Shown piece after piece: positions 38,301-45,847 of a stretch of DNA of 64,000 nt. Each line of letters begins with the position of its first letter. Positions within the stretch are counted from its first letter, which is position 1. Origin of the DNA: CAZAQV01 sp964487255 (lineage in GTDB: Bacteria; Myxococcota_A; Polyangia; Polyangiales; CAZAQV01). The stretch spans positions 1 to 64,000 of the forward strand of contig CAZAQV010000011.1 in assembly GCA_964487255.1 (NCBI GenBank), given 5' to 3'. A program made the position numbers and the translations under genes. Under the pieces are notes generated by a model. That model did no database searches, was not told the origin of the DNA, and was given only the letters and a program-made list of their open reading frames with translations.

Positions 38301-39431
38301 ACGTACCGCATCCAAAGTATCCTCGGAGTCGAGTACCGCAAGGCTCACGCCTGCTCGCGCGGCGGCTTTTCGAATGCTGCCGAGCTGCCCGCCCCATTCA
38401 CCCTCGAGAAGCTCGCGTTCGATGATGACGTCGGTGACGCGATCGAGTAGCCGAAGCGACAATGGCTGCAAGACCAAGATGCCGCGATCGGAGAGCAAGC
38501 GACTCAGATGGGCACAAAAACTCTCTCTCCCGCACAGTGCTGGGCGTGGAGTCGCGCCGAAAAGGGCGGTCGATGCGTAGTCTATCCGCCGGGTCGACAC
38601 CAGTCCGAGTCCGAAAGCTCCGAAAGCGGCAAATAGTGCATGATCGGCATACTTTTCAATGGGCCCAGGAGGCAAGGGCCGAGGTCTAGACTCAACACTG
38701 ACCTCAGCCTGCTCGTGGGAAATCGGCTGGGAGCCAAGCTCCTCTTCGACGGTAGACCAAGTCTTGTTGCGATGCTCAAGCTCCCGGAGTCGAAGCCAGT
38801 GTTCTACGATGCCGACAACGGGTCCTGCCGTCGATTGCAGAAGAGCATCGACGAGATTTCCTGAGAGGCTGATGAACAGCTCGTATCGAGCAGGGCTGAA
38901 ACGCTTCTTGAGAGCTTCTTGAATCTGGGGTGAGCCGCGAATGACAGAGAGGAGTGCGGCCAGATCGATCTCTGCCGAGCGCTGTCGAAAACGCAACAAA
39001 CGCATGATGAGTCCAAGGTTGAGTCCAATCAGAGTCGCCGCGAACTCAAGTTGTGCGCGTGAGATAGGAACCCGGTCACCAGGAAGGCCAAACGCATCGT
39101 GGTCCAATCCTCTAGTAAAGGACTCGCCGAGTTCTCGTTCGGTTTTCTCAAGCTGGTCTAGCAGTTCTTGTGCTGCAATGTCTTTTTCATGAGCCACGAC
39201 AACACGACGAAGCGCTCGGTTGACCCGAACCCAATGTACATCAGTGTCTTTCGTCTCGTAGGCTTCCTGCAGTCTAGACTCGAGCTGGTCAAAATGCTCT
39301 GAGCGAAATGCTCCCATGTCGATGTAAGTGCGACCCTCTGCAGACCAAGTTTCGCGCGGTTGGTGCGTTACTTCGCTCCAGGTGGCGTGGGCACGATTCC
39401 AGAGTTCTCGAAGAGCACGGAAGGCGTTCAC
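35328..39431 (-). CDS. CtpI-like P-type cation-transporting ATPase with degenerate N-terminal half
   Basis: 1367 residues. The C-terminal half is a complete P-type ATPase: actuator LTGES, PEGLP in the M4 helix as in Ca/Na-type pumps, phosphorylation site DKTGTLTKG at about residue 825, nucleotide-domain KGAPE, and TGDGANDAPA in the P domain, with ten or so membrane helices. The N-terminal 500 residues resemble a decayed repeat of the HAD portion (VLDSEDTLDAVRKLQEDGR, then CVSAGSLNALVAADVSLGIA) but lack the catalytic Asp. This long architecture is known from mycobacterial CtpH/CtpI. The ion is not identifiable. It follows the hibernation factor gene with a 4-bp overlap. Confidence 0.88.
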   Translation of the reverse strand: MNAFRALRELWNRAHATWSEVTHQPRETWSAEGRTYIDMGAFRSEHFDQLESRLQEAYETKDTDVHWVRVNRALRRVVVAHEKDIAAQELLDQLEKTERELGESFTRGLDHDAFGLPGDRVPISRAQLEFAATLIGLNLGLIMRLLRFRQRSAEIDLAALLSVIRGSPQIQEALKKRFSPARYELFISLSGNLVDALLQSTAGPVVGIVEHWLRLRELEHRNKTWSTVEEELGSQPISHEQAEVSVESRPRPLPPGPIEKYADHALFAAFGAFGLGLVSTRRIDYASTALFGATPRPALCGRESFCAHLSRLLSDRGILVLQPLSLRLLDRVTDVIIERELLEGEWGGQLGSIRKAAARAGVSLAVLDSEDTLDAVRKLQEDGRCVCCVSAGSLNALVAADVSLGIAHASRPIPWSAHLLSRNGIDDARIIVESIGAARRTSEQSVQLALIEAASGLLLSLYGLKTETVRKVMLASSAASLLAIFNGVRHAHQVRIGAAKIHPDPTPWHALDVEETLTRLDSRREGLDSEEAVRRHRLTPKPAHGSQTYLGMFFDEIANPLTPVLAAGAGLSALTGALVDAGLIGSVMTFNACIGAAQRFRTNHALEKLQGSQERTALVRRDGSAVELDRASLVRGDVLELRAGALVQADARLIESVGLELDESSLTGESLPVRKHATPRPTQEAVADRCSMVYDGTTVVAGVGIAVVVALGNETEAERGFVDGSSSAASGGVEERLDSLTSFTAPVAAAAGAALIAAGVARNRPSEEVIGAGASLAVAAVPEGLPLIATIAQLTAADRLRKRGAWVRNARAIEALGRVDIFCLDKTGTLTKGKIEFHSVSDGQVERRLNNLTDAHRGILAAALRATPNGTDRFAHLTDQALVDGAHKVGVELDEGLGTGAASESWKPVYTLPFEPARGYHATLGRSGERQYVSVKGAPEVVLRRCAALDPTEHTRLLDEGIRMAAMGLRVLAIAEKPIELCTKIRDAEVKDLRFRGFVGLADPARPTAGAALERLSQAGIRVTMITGDHPSTATAIATELGLGNNPSVITGVELESLDDIEFAQRIAKSTVFARVTPAQKVRIVQALQQDGHTVAMTGDGANDAPAIRFADVGIALGVKSTAAARDCADLIVTDERIETLVDAVLEGRALWVSVRDAVSLLVGGNLGEVCFTLIAGLISGRSPLNARQLLLVNLLTDTLPAIVVAARPPLHLEAQELIHEGPEGSLGDALKREIIWRAALTTTVTAVTWSIARATGTRERANTVALLTLVGSQLAQTAVAGGRGPWLKSTMIGTSAALLGIVQTPGLSHFFGCRPLGPVGLSQAACGTLAATALSHWRSDNMSAWLDRVLKSLRSSAMASRGTSVT

Positions 39432-40015
39432 GGCTCTACGTGAGGGTGCGCAGCATGGCTCATTCTCAAGGGCTCGACGGTGCTTGCCTGCGGACCCGCT
39501 TCACCTTCGCCTTCCGCAAGCACGTAACGGACTTTTGCGCCCGGTTGAAGGTCTCCAAAAGCCCCGTTGGTGACGGCGTTCTTGTGAAAATAGACTTCGA
39601 GCTCATCGGGAGTTTGCAAAAAGCCGTACCCGTCCTCTGTGAACAGTCTCGTGACCTTGGCGAGAGAGGTGGGTTCGTGATGTTTCGTCTCTCCGCGCCT
39701 GATGCGAACGTGGTCTTGAACCTGGCGCCTGGCGGCACGAAAGGCGTCACGAATTGCGACGTACACATCTCGGTGCGCAGGATCGTCGCTCACGTGCGAT
39801 ACGACAATGTCATCGCCTGGCATGTTCAGTAGGATCCGCACCGTGTAGATTTGACCCTGGTGTTGATGTCGGTGGGGCGATTCGACGGTGACATGGCAGC
39901 GCACAAGTCGACCGGCGACGCGACGAAGCTTGAGCACATGCTCGCGAATGCGCGCCTCCACAGAGGGAGACGCTTCCATGTTCTTGAAGGTGATTTCGAT
40001 GGGGGCCGTGTCCAT
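39428..40015 (-). CDS. Ribosome hibernation factor (HPF/RaiA type) fused to a cold-shock domain
   Basis: 195 residues. Residues 1-105 have the HPF/RaiA pattern (EITFKNMEASPSVEARIREHVLKL, read by position; DVYVAIRDAFRAARRQ). Residues about 118-185 are a cold-shock domain with the RNP1-like GYGFLQTPD and VYFHKNAV. HPF binds the decoding region of idle 70S ribosomes; the added OB fold should bind RNA. The gene is first in a two-gene operon with the P-type ATPase and is divergent from the four-CBS gene. Confidence 0.88.
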   Translation of the reverse strand: MDTAPIEITFKNMEASPSVEARIREHVLKLRRVAGRLVRCHVTVESPHRHQHQGQIYTVRILLNMPGDDIVVSHVSDDPAHRDVYVAIRDAFRAARRQVQDHVRIRRGETKHHEPTSLAKVTRLFTEDGYGFLQTPDELEVYFHKNAVTNGAFGDLQPGAKVRYVLAEGEGEAGPQASTVEPLRMSHAAHPHVEP

Positions 40016-40220
40016 ATCTCTCCCTTCAATACATGCACGAACGAAGCCAACTCGAGGGCCCTGTGCTCAGGCGGTCTCGGAGGGAAATCGACGCATTGTG
40101 GCGCAGCAATTGCGTGCGAAACGCATTTCTTGCGCGGCGCGAAAGCGTGCGCAGGAGATCTCGCTTGATCCACAACATGCAGGTGCCTCGGCACGAGCCT
40201 TGCTCGTTGTGCCTATCACC
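40016..40220. promoter_or_regulatory. Divergent intergenic region between HPF-ATPase operon and CBS gene
   Basis: 205 bp shared by two stress genes facing away from each other, so it should contain both promoters. No operator palindrome or clear promoter hexamers could be picked out by eye. Confidence 0.35.
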
Positions 40221-41102
40221 ATGAGACGACTTTCGACGAGCCTGGCGAAGACACCTCTCTTGAAGGTGCGAGACATCATGCAACGAGATGTTGCGACCGT
40301 CAGTGAAGGGGACAGCCTTGCGCTCGCCCAGCAGATCATGCTGTGGCGGCAGCTGCGTCACCTTCCTGTATTGCGCGACGAGCGTATCGTCGGGATCTTG
40401 AGCGATCGAGATATGCTTTCGCATCGGCTCAGTGAAATGAGCCCCTACACGATGGCCGGTCAGGTCGGCGAGGTGATGCGGCACCCGGTTGACACGATTC
40501 ATCCTGGGGCACTTGTTGCCGATGCGGCGGCGCGGATGAGCCTGCAGAAGCTTGGTTGCCTGCCTGTCGTCGATGCAGGAAGCCTTGTGGGCATCGTCAC
40601 CACGACCGATGTTCTCGGTGCGAACGCCTGGTTGCCTATTGAAATGCCAGTCACGTTCGAAGAGCCGGTACGCACGGTGATGGCTACTGAGATCCTGGCG
40701 CTCCATGCCGATGACTCGCTGGAGGATGCAGTCGCTTTCATGGCTCGGCGAGGTGTGCGGCATGCGCCTGTGATCGATGGGATCAAGCGCGTCGTGGGAA
40801 TTCTATCGGAGCGGGACATTCGAAGTGCGATCGGCAGTCCGTTTGAAATACCATCCGCTGAGGCGCGTTCCAGCAAGGTAGCCACCATGAAAGTCTTGCA
40901 CGCGATGACACGTGATCCTCGCGTCATTCATGAGGACGCGCCCCTGTCTGAAGCTCTGCAAGCGCTTTTGGTAGAGCGCTTCGGCGCCTTGCCTGTGGTC
41001 GATGACGAGGATGTCTTGGTGGGAATGGTGTCGTACCTGGATCTGCTCGCTTGGAAAGGGTCCGTTCGGGAGGAGACGCCGCATGCTCATCCTGCCGCAT
41101 AG
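40221..41102 (+). CDS. Four-CBS-domain protein
   Basis: 293 residues from the ATG at 40221, just before the first CBS segment (KVRDIMQRDVATV). Four CBS domains in two Bateman pairs: markers are GILSDRDML, GIVTTTDVL, GILSERDIR and GMVSYLDLL. Such proteins sense AMP, ATP or related nucleotides; no catalytic domain is fused, so it probably acts on a partner. Translation upstream of 40221 in the same frame overlaps the divergent HPF gene and is not convincing. Confidence 0.9.
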   Translation: MRRLSTSLAKTPLLKVRDIMQRDVATVSEGDSLALAQQIMLWRQLRHLPVLRDERIVGILSDRDMLSHRLSEMSPYTMAGQVGEVMRHPVDTIHPGALVADAAARMSLQKLGCLPVVDAGSLVGIVTTTDVLGANAWLPIEMPVTFEEPVRTVMATEILALHADDSLEDAVAFMARRGVRHAPVIDGIKRVVGILSERDIRSAIGSPFEIPSAEARSSKVATMKVLHAMTRDPRVIHEDAPLSEALQALLVERFGALPVVDDEDVLVGMVSYLDLLAWKGSVREETPHAHPAA

Positions 41103-41276
41103 CCGGTAGCGGCCATCGGGCCGCGAAGGGAGGTCTTCCGAGCCCGCTTCCTTCTCGCCGATGGAGGCGCAAACGCTGCGCGACTGTCGAGAACCGTGCG
41201 CGGCTGTCGCGTAGATGTGCCCGATAACGCTCAACTGACAAACTCCGTCGATGCGTTCGGGGTATCCTAAGTGGCG

Positions 41277-41717
41277 ATGAGCGATGTTGAGTTGAATTGG
41301 GTGGAGGTTGGGTCCGCGGAGTACGAGGCGGCGCGCGAGGTGCGTAACGCGGAGCTGCTTCGACCCATCGGACTTGCCGACTTTTCGCGTGAGGCAGATG
41401 ACGCCTCGGCGCTGCACCTTGTCGCGTGTGAACAGAGCAACAAGGTGATCGGCACCGTCTTGCTGGTGCCCGGAGCGCCGCCCAAACTGCGTCAGATGGC
41501 TGTGGCGCGCACGGCGCAAAAGCGAGGTGTGGGCCGGGCGCTGGTGCTCGAACTGATGCGCAAGGCCGCGCAGCTGGGCCACGCCGAAGTGGTCTGCCAT
41601 GCGCGTGCTCCCGCCGTCGCGTTCTACGAAAAACTGGGTTTCGAGGTGGAGGGCGAGGCCTTCGAAGAGGTCGGCATCGAGCACCGCTTCATGCGCCACA
41701 CTCTAAAGCAGGAGTGA
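41277..41717 (+). CDS. GNAT-family N-acetyltransferase
   Basis: 146 residues with the GNAT acetyl-CoA binding motif A (QMAVARTAQKRGVGRALV) and the late AFYEKLGFEVEGEAF. The ATG at 41277 is used; a GTG two codons earlier is possible. Small stand-alone acetyltransferase; substrate unknown. The 85-bp tandem repeat begins immediately after its stop codon. Confidence 0.88.
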   Translation: MSDVELNWVEVGSAEYEAAREVRNAELLRPIGLADFSREADDASALHLVACEQSNKVIGTVLLVPGAPPKLRQMAVARTAQKRGVGRALVLELMRKAAQLGHAEVVCHARAPAVAFYEKLGFEVEGEAFEEVGIEHRFMRHTLKQE

Positions 41718-41718
41718 A

Positions 41719-41888
41719 GGGGTCGATTGCCCGGAGCGATGACGCGTCAGCGGAAGAGCCAGAAACACCGGCGGAGGGCGAAATCGCGCCGAGCTAGCAG
41801 CACGGGGTCGATTGACCGGAGCGATGACGCGTAAGCGGAAGAGCCAGAAACACCGGCGGAGGGCGAAATCGCGCCGAGCTAGCAGCAC
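41719..41888 (+). repeat. 85-bp tandem repeat (two full copies before the gap)
   Basis: Two units of exactly 85 bp (41719 and 41804) starting GGGGTCGATTG and ending CTAGCAGCAC. A third partial copy begins at 41989, right after the N run. Each unit contains a 25-nt segment running CGATGACGCGT to GGAAGAGCCA (41737-41761, 41822-41846), which also occurs inside the dispersed element at 61.6 kb. The units differ by a few substitutions (for example CCC versus ACC, GTCAG versus GTAAG). Confidence 0.9.
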
Positions 41889-41988
41889 NNNNNNNNNNNN
41901 NNNNNNNNNNNNNNNNNNNNNNNNNNNNNNNNNNNNNNNNNNNNNNNNNNNNNNNNNNNNNNNNNNNNNNNNNNNNNNNNNNNNNNNN
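41889..41988. other. Assembly gap (100 Ns)
   Basis: Exactly 100 undetermined bases starting at the boundary of the second 85-bp repeat unit and ending at the first base of another. The round number suggests a scaffold gap of unknown true size caused by a collapsed tandem array, so copy number here is not known. Confidence 0.95.
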
Positions 41989-42026
41989 GGGGTCGATTGC
42001 CCGGAGCGTATTTGGTACAAGTGCAC

Positions 42027-42884
42027 GTGCGCATTTGGTTTTTTGCCGTCTTTCTAACTTTGGCCGCGGGCTGCGACGACCCGCCAAGTAAGGCACCTGC
42101 GCTCGTGCGCAATGTCCACGCCGAAGAGGCGGTTGACACGATCCATGACGACATCGATTTTTTGATGACGGGAACTTGTGCGGCGGCCAAGAAAATGGGG
42201 CAAGGACTCGATGTCAACGCCCCAGAAAAAGAGTTGCGTGCTGCGCTTCGCATCTTGCGTGCGCCGCCGCCGCGTGGCTTGTCAGAACTCGCCGGCGCAG
42301 CCATCTCATTTCTAGCGGTGCTCGATGCGAACGGCGTCGTCCTTGCGCGCGACATGAAAGATGAAGAGCGCGACCTAATGCAGGGGCAGAACTACGCGGC
42401 GCGCTACGACGTGGTTGGCGATGCGCTCAAGGAAGTGACGAACAAACACGCGCTGGTCGAGTTCCCGGCGCTTGAAGACGAGGCGGACAGTTCGTGGTCG
42501 TACGTCTTTGTGTGTCCGATCGTGCGCGACGGTGAGCTGATTGGTGCGGCGATGTCCGGCATTCCGCTGCAGCGCTGGGCCAACCGTTTGCGGCGCAAAG
42601 GGCTGCTCGATCATGTGGACGAGCCGGGGCTGCAGTACGCCGTCTTTTTCTACCGCGGCGAGCGCGAGTTTCACCCCAAAGAGGGGGCGGCGGTCATTGT
42701 CGGGCTGCCTGAGGCTGCGAAACGAAAAGCGGGCCTGGCCAAGAGCCCAGGCGGGTTTACGGGCGAGTTTACGCTCGCATCCGAACACTACGCATATGGC
42801 GTCTTGCCCATCCCCAGCCTCGGTAGAGACACAGGCGTCATGATTGTGCGTAACGAGCCGAAGCCCAAGGAGACGCCGCGATGA
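42027..42884 (+). CDS. Lipoprotein of unknown function with a sensor-like domain
   Basis: 285 residues from a GTG at 42027, giving a short signal peptide with lipobox LAAGC; TTG at 41997 and GTG at 42021 are also in frame. The middle (ISFLAVLDANGVVLARDM to SYVFVCPIVRDGELIGAAMSGIP) looks like a Cache or PAS-like extracellular sensor fold, but no output domain follows. The TGA lies inside the first bases of a dispersed element (CGATGAGCG), and the last 14-15 codons are repeated twice downstream. Codes for an envelope protein; function not known. Confidence 0.6.
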   Translation: MRIWFFAVFLTLAAGCDDPPSKAPALVRNVHAEEAVDTIHDDIDFLMTGTCAAAKKMGQGLDVNAPEKELRAALRILRAPPPRGLSELAGAAISFLAVLDANGVVLARDMKDEERDLMQGQNYAARYDVVGDALKEVTNKHALVEFPALEDEADSSWSYVFVCPIVRDGELIGAAMSGIPLQRWANRLRRKGLLDHVDEPGLQYAVFFYRGEREFHPKEGAAVIVGLPEAAKRKAGLAKSPGGFTGEFTLASEHYAYGVLPIPSLGRDTGVMIVRNEPKPKETPR

Positions 42885-42954
42885 GCGTGGGAGAACCAAG
42901 GAGCGGATTTGCTAGGTGCAAATCGATGCTCCGACTTCGAGCCGCGAAGAGCCA
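42879..42954 (+). repeat. Dispersed hairpin element, copy 1
   Basis: 76 nt from CGATGAGCGTG to GCGAAGAGCCA. The central hairpin is GATTTGC-TAGGT-GCAAATC (42906-42924), a perfect 7-bp stem. The TGA at 42882-42884 is the stop of the upstream lipoprotein gene. Confidence 0.8.
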
Positions 42955-43003
42955 AAGGCAGAGCATGATTGTGCGTAACGAGCCGAAGCCCAAGGAGACG
43001 CCG

Positions 43004-43079
43004 CGATGAGCGTGGGAGAACCAAGGAGCGGATTTGCTAGGTGCAAATCGATGCTACGATGGCGAGCCGTGAAGAGCCA
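43004..43079 (+). repeat. Dispersed hairpin element, copy 2
   Basis: 76 nt, same hairpin as copy 1 (43031-43049). It differs in the right arm region (CTACGATGGC in place of CTCCGACTTC) and ends GTGAAGAGCCA. Product of the local 125-bp duplication. Confidence 0.8.
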
Positions 43080-43130
43080 AAGGCAGAGCATGATTGTGCG
43101 TAACGAGCCCAAGCCCAAGGAGACGCCGCG

Positions 43131-44564
43131 ATGAGCCATAGGCAGAGCACAGCCCTGACCTTGAGCTTGCTGATGCTGAGCGTGTCGTGTGGTGGGCGGT
43201 ACAAAGATGGGGCGCGCCAGACGCCTCCCGAGACGCCACGCGCGCCGTGGCTCGACGGCGACGCCTCCGAAGCGGAAACACCGTCGACGCCCGTGACGGC
43301 CTATATTGGCGCGACCGTGTGGACGGCCCGCGGCGATATTTTTTCGCCGGGGGTGTTGGTGACTGGCGACGGGATGGTGCTCGCGGTGGGTGATGAGCAA
43401 ACGCCGATTCTCGAGGGGGCCGAGCGGGTCAATGTGGCGGGCCTACACATCACGCCCGGGCTCATCGACACCCATTCGCACATGGGCGTCTATTCCTCAC
43501 CGCACGTTGGCGCGACGTCGGACGTCAATGAGACGACGTCGCCCAATACCGCTGAGGTTTGGGCGGCCGACTCCTTTTGGCCGCAAGACCCAGCGCGCAT
43601 GCGCGCTTTGGCTGGCGGCGTGACCACTTTCCAGGTGTTGCCCGGGTCGGCGAACCTGTTCGGGGGTCGTGGTGCTATCCTTCGCAACCGGCCAGGAGCG
43701 CGAGCGGTCCGCGAGTTGCTATTCGAGGGCGCACCGCGGACATTCAAGATGGCTTGCGGCGAAAACCCCAAACGAGCCTACGGTGTCGACAGGAAGTCTG
43801 CGCCGTTGACACGCATGGGGAGCGTCGCCAAGTATCGCGAAGCTTTTCAAAAAGCGGTCGAGCACCGGCGCGACTGGAGCGTGTTCGAGAAAAAGCATAA
43901 AGAGTGGGCGAAAAAGGGCGAAGGTGACGAACCACAGCCTCCCTCGCGGGACCACCAACTCGAGACATTGGTGGGCGTCCTCGAAGGCAAGGTGCTCGTT
44001 CAGATGCACTGCTATCGCGCCGATGAGATGGCGCGCATGCTTGAGATCGCCGATGAGTTTGGCTTCAAAATTCGTTCGTTTCACCACGCCGTCGAAGCCT
44101 ACAAGATTCGCGACCTGCTGCGTCAGCACGATGTGTCTGTCAGCACTTGGCCTGATTGGTGGGGCTTCAAACTTGAGGCTTACGACGCCATCCCGGAGAA
44201 CCTCGCACTTCTGTCTCGGGATGGCGTAATCAGCATCTTGCACTCCGATAGTTCGTCGATGATTCAACGACTCGGCCAAGAGGCAGGCAAAGCCCGGGCT
44301 TTTGGGCTCCGGCAGCAAATCGCGATCAGCGAAGACGAGGCGATTCGCTGGGTCACCGCAAACGCGGCCTGGGCACTCGGTATTTCCGACATGGTGGGGT
44401 CGCTTGCGCCAGGGATGTACGCGGATTTCGTGATTTGGGACGGCTCGCCGCTCAGCGTCTACAGCCGTCCGCAGCGCGTCTTTATCGATGCCGAGCAAGT
44501 CTTTGATCGGGCGACGACTCCTTCGTCACAGCTGAGCGACTTCGAACTAGGAGTGTTGCCATGA
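43131..44564 (+). CDS. Amidohydrolase-family lipoprotein
   Basis: 477 residues with a lipobox signal peptide (LSVSC, then GGR). The amidohydrolase fold is clear: GLIDTHSHMG provides the first metal-binding HxH, VQMHCYRADEM and FHHAVEAYKI carry later His ligands, LHSDSSS the catalytic Asp, and AWALGISDMVGSLAPGMYADFVIWDGSPL the C-terminal imidazolonepropionase-like end. A metal-dependent hydrolase of cyclic amides or peptides in the periplasm is likely; substrate unknown. Its start codon lies in a partial dispersed element, and its stop overlaps the second amidohydrolase gene by 4 bp. Confidence 0.85.
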   Translation: MSHRQSTALTLSLLMLSVSCGGRYKDGARQTPPETPRAPWLDGDASEAETPSTPVTAYIGATVWTARGDIFSPGVLVTGDGMVLAVGDEQTPILEGAERVNVAGLHITPGLIDTHSHMGVYSSPHVGATSDVNETTSPNTAEVWAADSFWPQDPARMRALAGGVTTFQVLPGSANLFGGRGAILRNRPGARAVRELLFEGAPRTFKMACGENPKRAYGVDRKSAPLTRMGSVAKYREAFQKAVEHRRDWSVFEKKHKEWAKKGEGDEPQPPSRDHQLETLVGVLEGKVLVQMHCYRADEMARMLEIADEFGFKIRSFHHAVEAYKIRDLLRQHDVSVSTWPDWWGFKLEAYDAIPENLALLSRDGVISILHSDSSSMIQRLGQEAGKARAFGLRQQIAISEDEAIRWVTANAAWALGISDMVGSLAPGMYADFVIWDGSPLSVYSRPQRVFIDAEQVFDRATTPSSQLSDFELGVLP

Positions 44565-45847
44565 GCCGGTCCTACCAGCGGGCATTTCGAATGGTGTTGT
44601 CGGCGCTGCTTCTCGCAAGCGCTGCCATGCCAAGCGTGCAAGCGCAAGATGCGGCAGCCGACGGGGCCACGTACGCCATTGTGCATGCGGAGCTACACAA
44701 CGGTGATGGCGAGGTGCTGCGGGATGCGACCATCGAAATTCGAGACGGGCGCATCAGCAAGGTCGAGGTGGGGGGAGCCCCTTCGGGCTACGCGCCTGAG
44801 CAGGTGATCGACGCCAAGGGCCATCCGGTGACGCCTGGGCTGACCGTCGTCGGTAGCCCCATCGGCTTGGTGGAAATCGAGGCCGAATCGAGCACCGACG
44901 ACGCTGAGGGCCGGCCTGAAGCTATCAACGCATCGATTCGTGCTGCCGATGGCTTCAATCCCGAATCAACCCTCATCGCTGTCGCCACGCGCGCGGGCGT
45001 CACGTCGGCAGTTGTCGTTCCCTCCGGCGGCCTTGTGCAGGGAACGGCCGCTTGGGTCGACCTCGCTGGAGAACTGCGTGCCGCTCTTCCGAACCCGGAG
45101 GTTGCGATTTTTGTGGACCTTGGGGGCGGTGGACAGTCGCACGCAGGAGGGACCCGTCCGCGCGCACTTTCGAGGCTACGCGAGCTGCTCGAAGACGCGC
45201 GGCTATTCAAGACGCGCACGGGGGCCTTCGATCGGCGTCAGATGAGAGTTGTGCGAGCCAGTCGCGCCGACCTCGAGCAGATGGTCAAGGTGTTGGACCG
45301 GGAGCTTCCCCTCGTCGTTCATGTCGACCGCGCGGTGGACATTCTGCGCGTGCTCGAACTGGCCGAAAACTACCAGTTGCGCTTGGTTCTTTCGGGTGTG
45401 CGCGAGGGATGGCGTGTTGCAGCCGACATCGCCGAGGCCAAGGTTCCCGTCATCGTACGGCCGCTATCGAACTTGCCCTCGGGCTTCTCCGAGCTTGGTT
45501 CGCGTTACGACAATGCGAGTCTCCTTCACAAAGCGGGCGTCACGATCATGTTGACGGCGCCCGGTGCGCACGATGCGCGGATGATTCGTCAAGAACTCGG
45601 TAACGCAGTGGCCTGGGGCCTGCCCTGGGAAGTCGCGCTCTCCGCTGTCACGCGCGTTCCCGCTGAAGTGTTTGGGACTGCGAACACGGGCGTGGTTGCG
45701 CCGGGCAATGTTGCGGACGTTGTGGTGTGGACGGCTGATCCCTTTGAGGTTTCGAGCTGGGCGAGCCACGTGTTTATCGCCGGCCAGCTCTTAAAGCGAA
45801 AGAGCCGCCAAGAGCGGCTCTTCGAACGCTATCGTGATCCTTTTTAG
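44561..45847 (+). CDS. Amidohydrolase-like protein lacking the metal-binding HxH
   Basis: 428 residues with a cleavable signal peptide (SVQAQDA). The overall amidohydrolase pattern is present, including the C-terminal AVTRVPAEVFG and GVVAPGNVADVVVWTADPF, but the position after the start of the barrel reads TPGLTVVGSPIG where the family has the HxH metal ligands. LVVHVDRAV retains one His. It may be a non-catalytic partner of the preceding active enzyme; the two genes overlap by 4 bp. The 3' end is duplicated downstream together with a dispersed element. Confidence 0.8.
   Translation: MSRSYQRAFRMVLSALLLASAAMPSVQAQDAAADGATYAIVHAELHNGDGEVLRDATIEIRDGRISKVEVGGAPSGYAPEQVIDAKGHPVTPGLTVVGSPIGLVEIEAESSTDDAEGRPEAINASIRAADGFNPESTLIAVATRAGVTSAVVVPSGGLVQGTAAWVDLAGELRAALPNPEVAIFVDLGGGGQSHAGGTRPRALSRLRELLEDARLFKTRTGAFDRRQMRVVRASRADLEQMVKVLDRELPLVVHVDRAVDILRVLELAENYQLRLVLSGVREGWRVAADIAEAKVPVIVRPLSNLPSGFSELGSRYDNASLLHKAGVTIMLTAPGAHDARMIRQELGNAVAWGLPWEVALSAVTRVPAEVFGTANTGVVAPGNVADVVVWTADPFEVSSWASHVFIAGQLLKRKSRQERLFERYRDPF

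Larger units (their letters stand above)
42840..43136 (+). repeat. 125-bp tandem duplication of a gene 3' end plus dispersed element
   Basis: Two full units of exactly 125 bp (42840-42964 and 42965-43089) and a third partial unit from 43090. Each unit starts with the last codons of the upstream lipoprotein gene (ATGATTGTGCGTAACGAG) and then contains one dispersed element. In the third copy the element is deleted internally, leaving CGATGAGC joined to a GGCAGAGCA end, and its ATG is the start codon of the next gene. Confidence 0.9.

Noticed and set aside
42840..43136. CRISPR-like array (three regularly spaced repeats)
   Set aside because: The repeats are coding-end plus element units of 125 bp with no unique spacers and no cas genes; they are tandem duplications.
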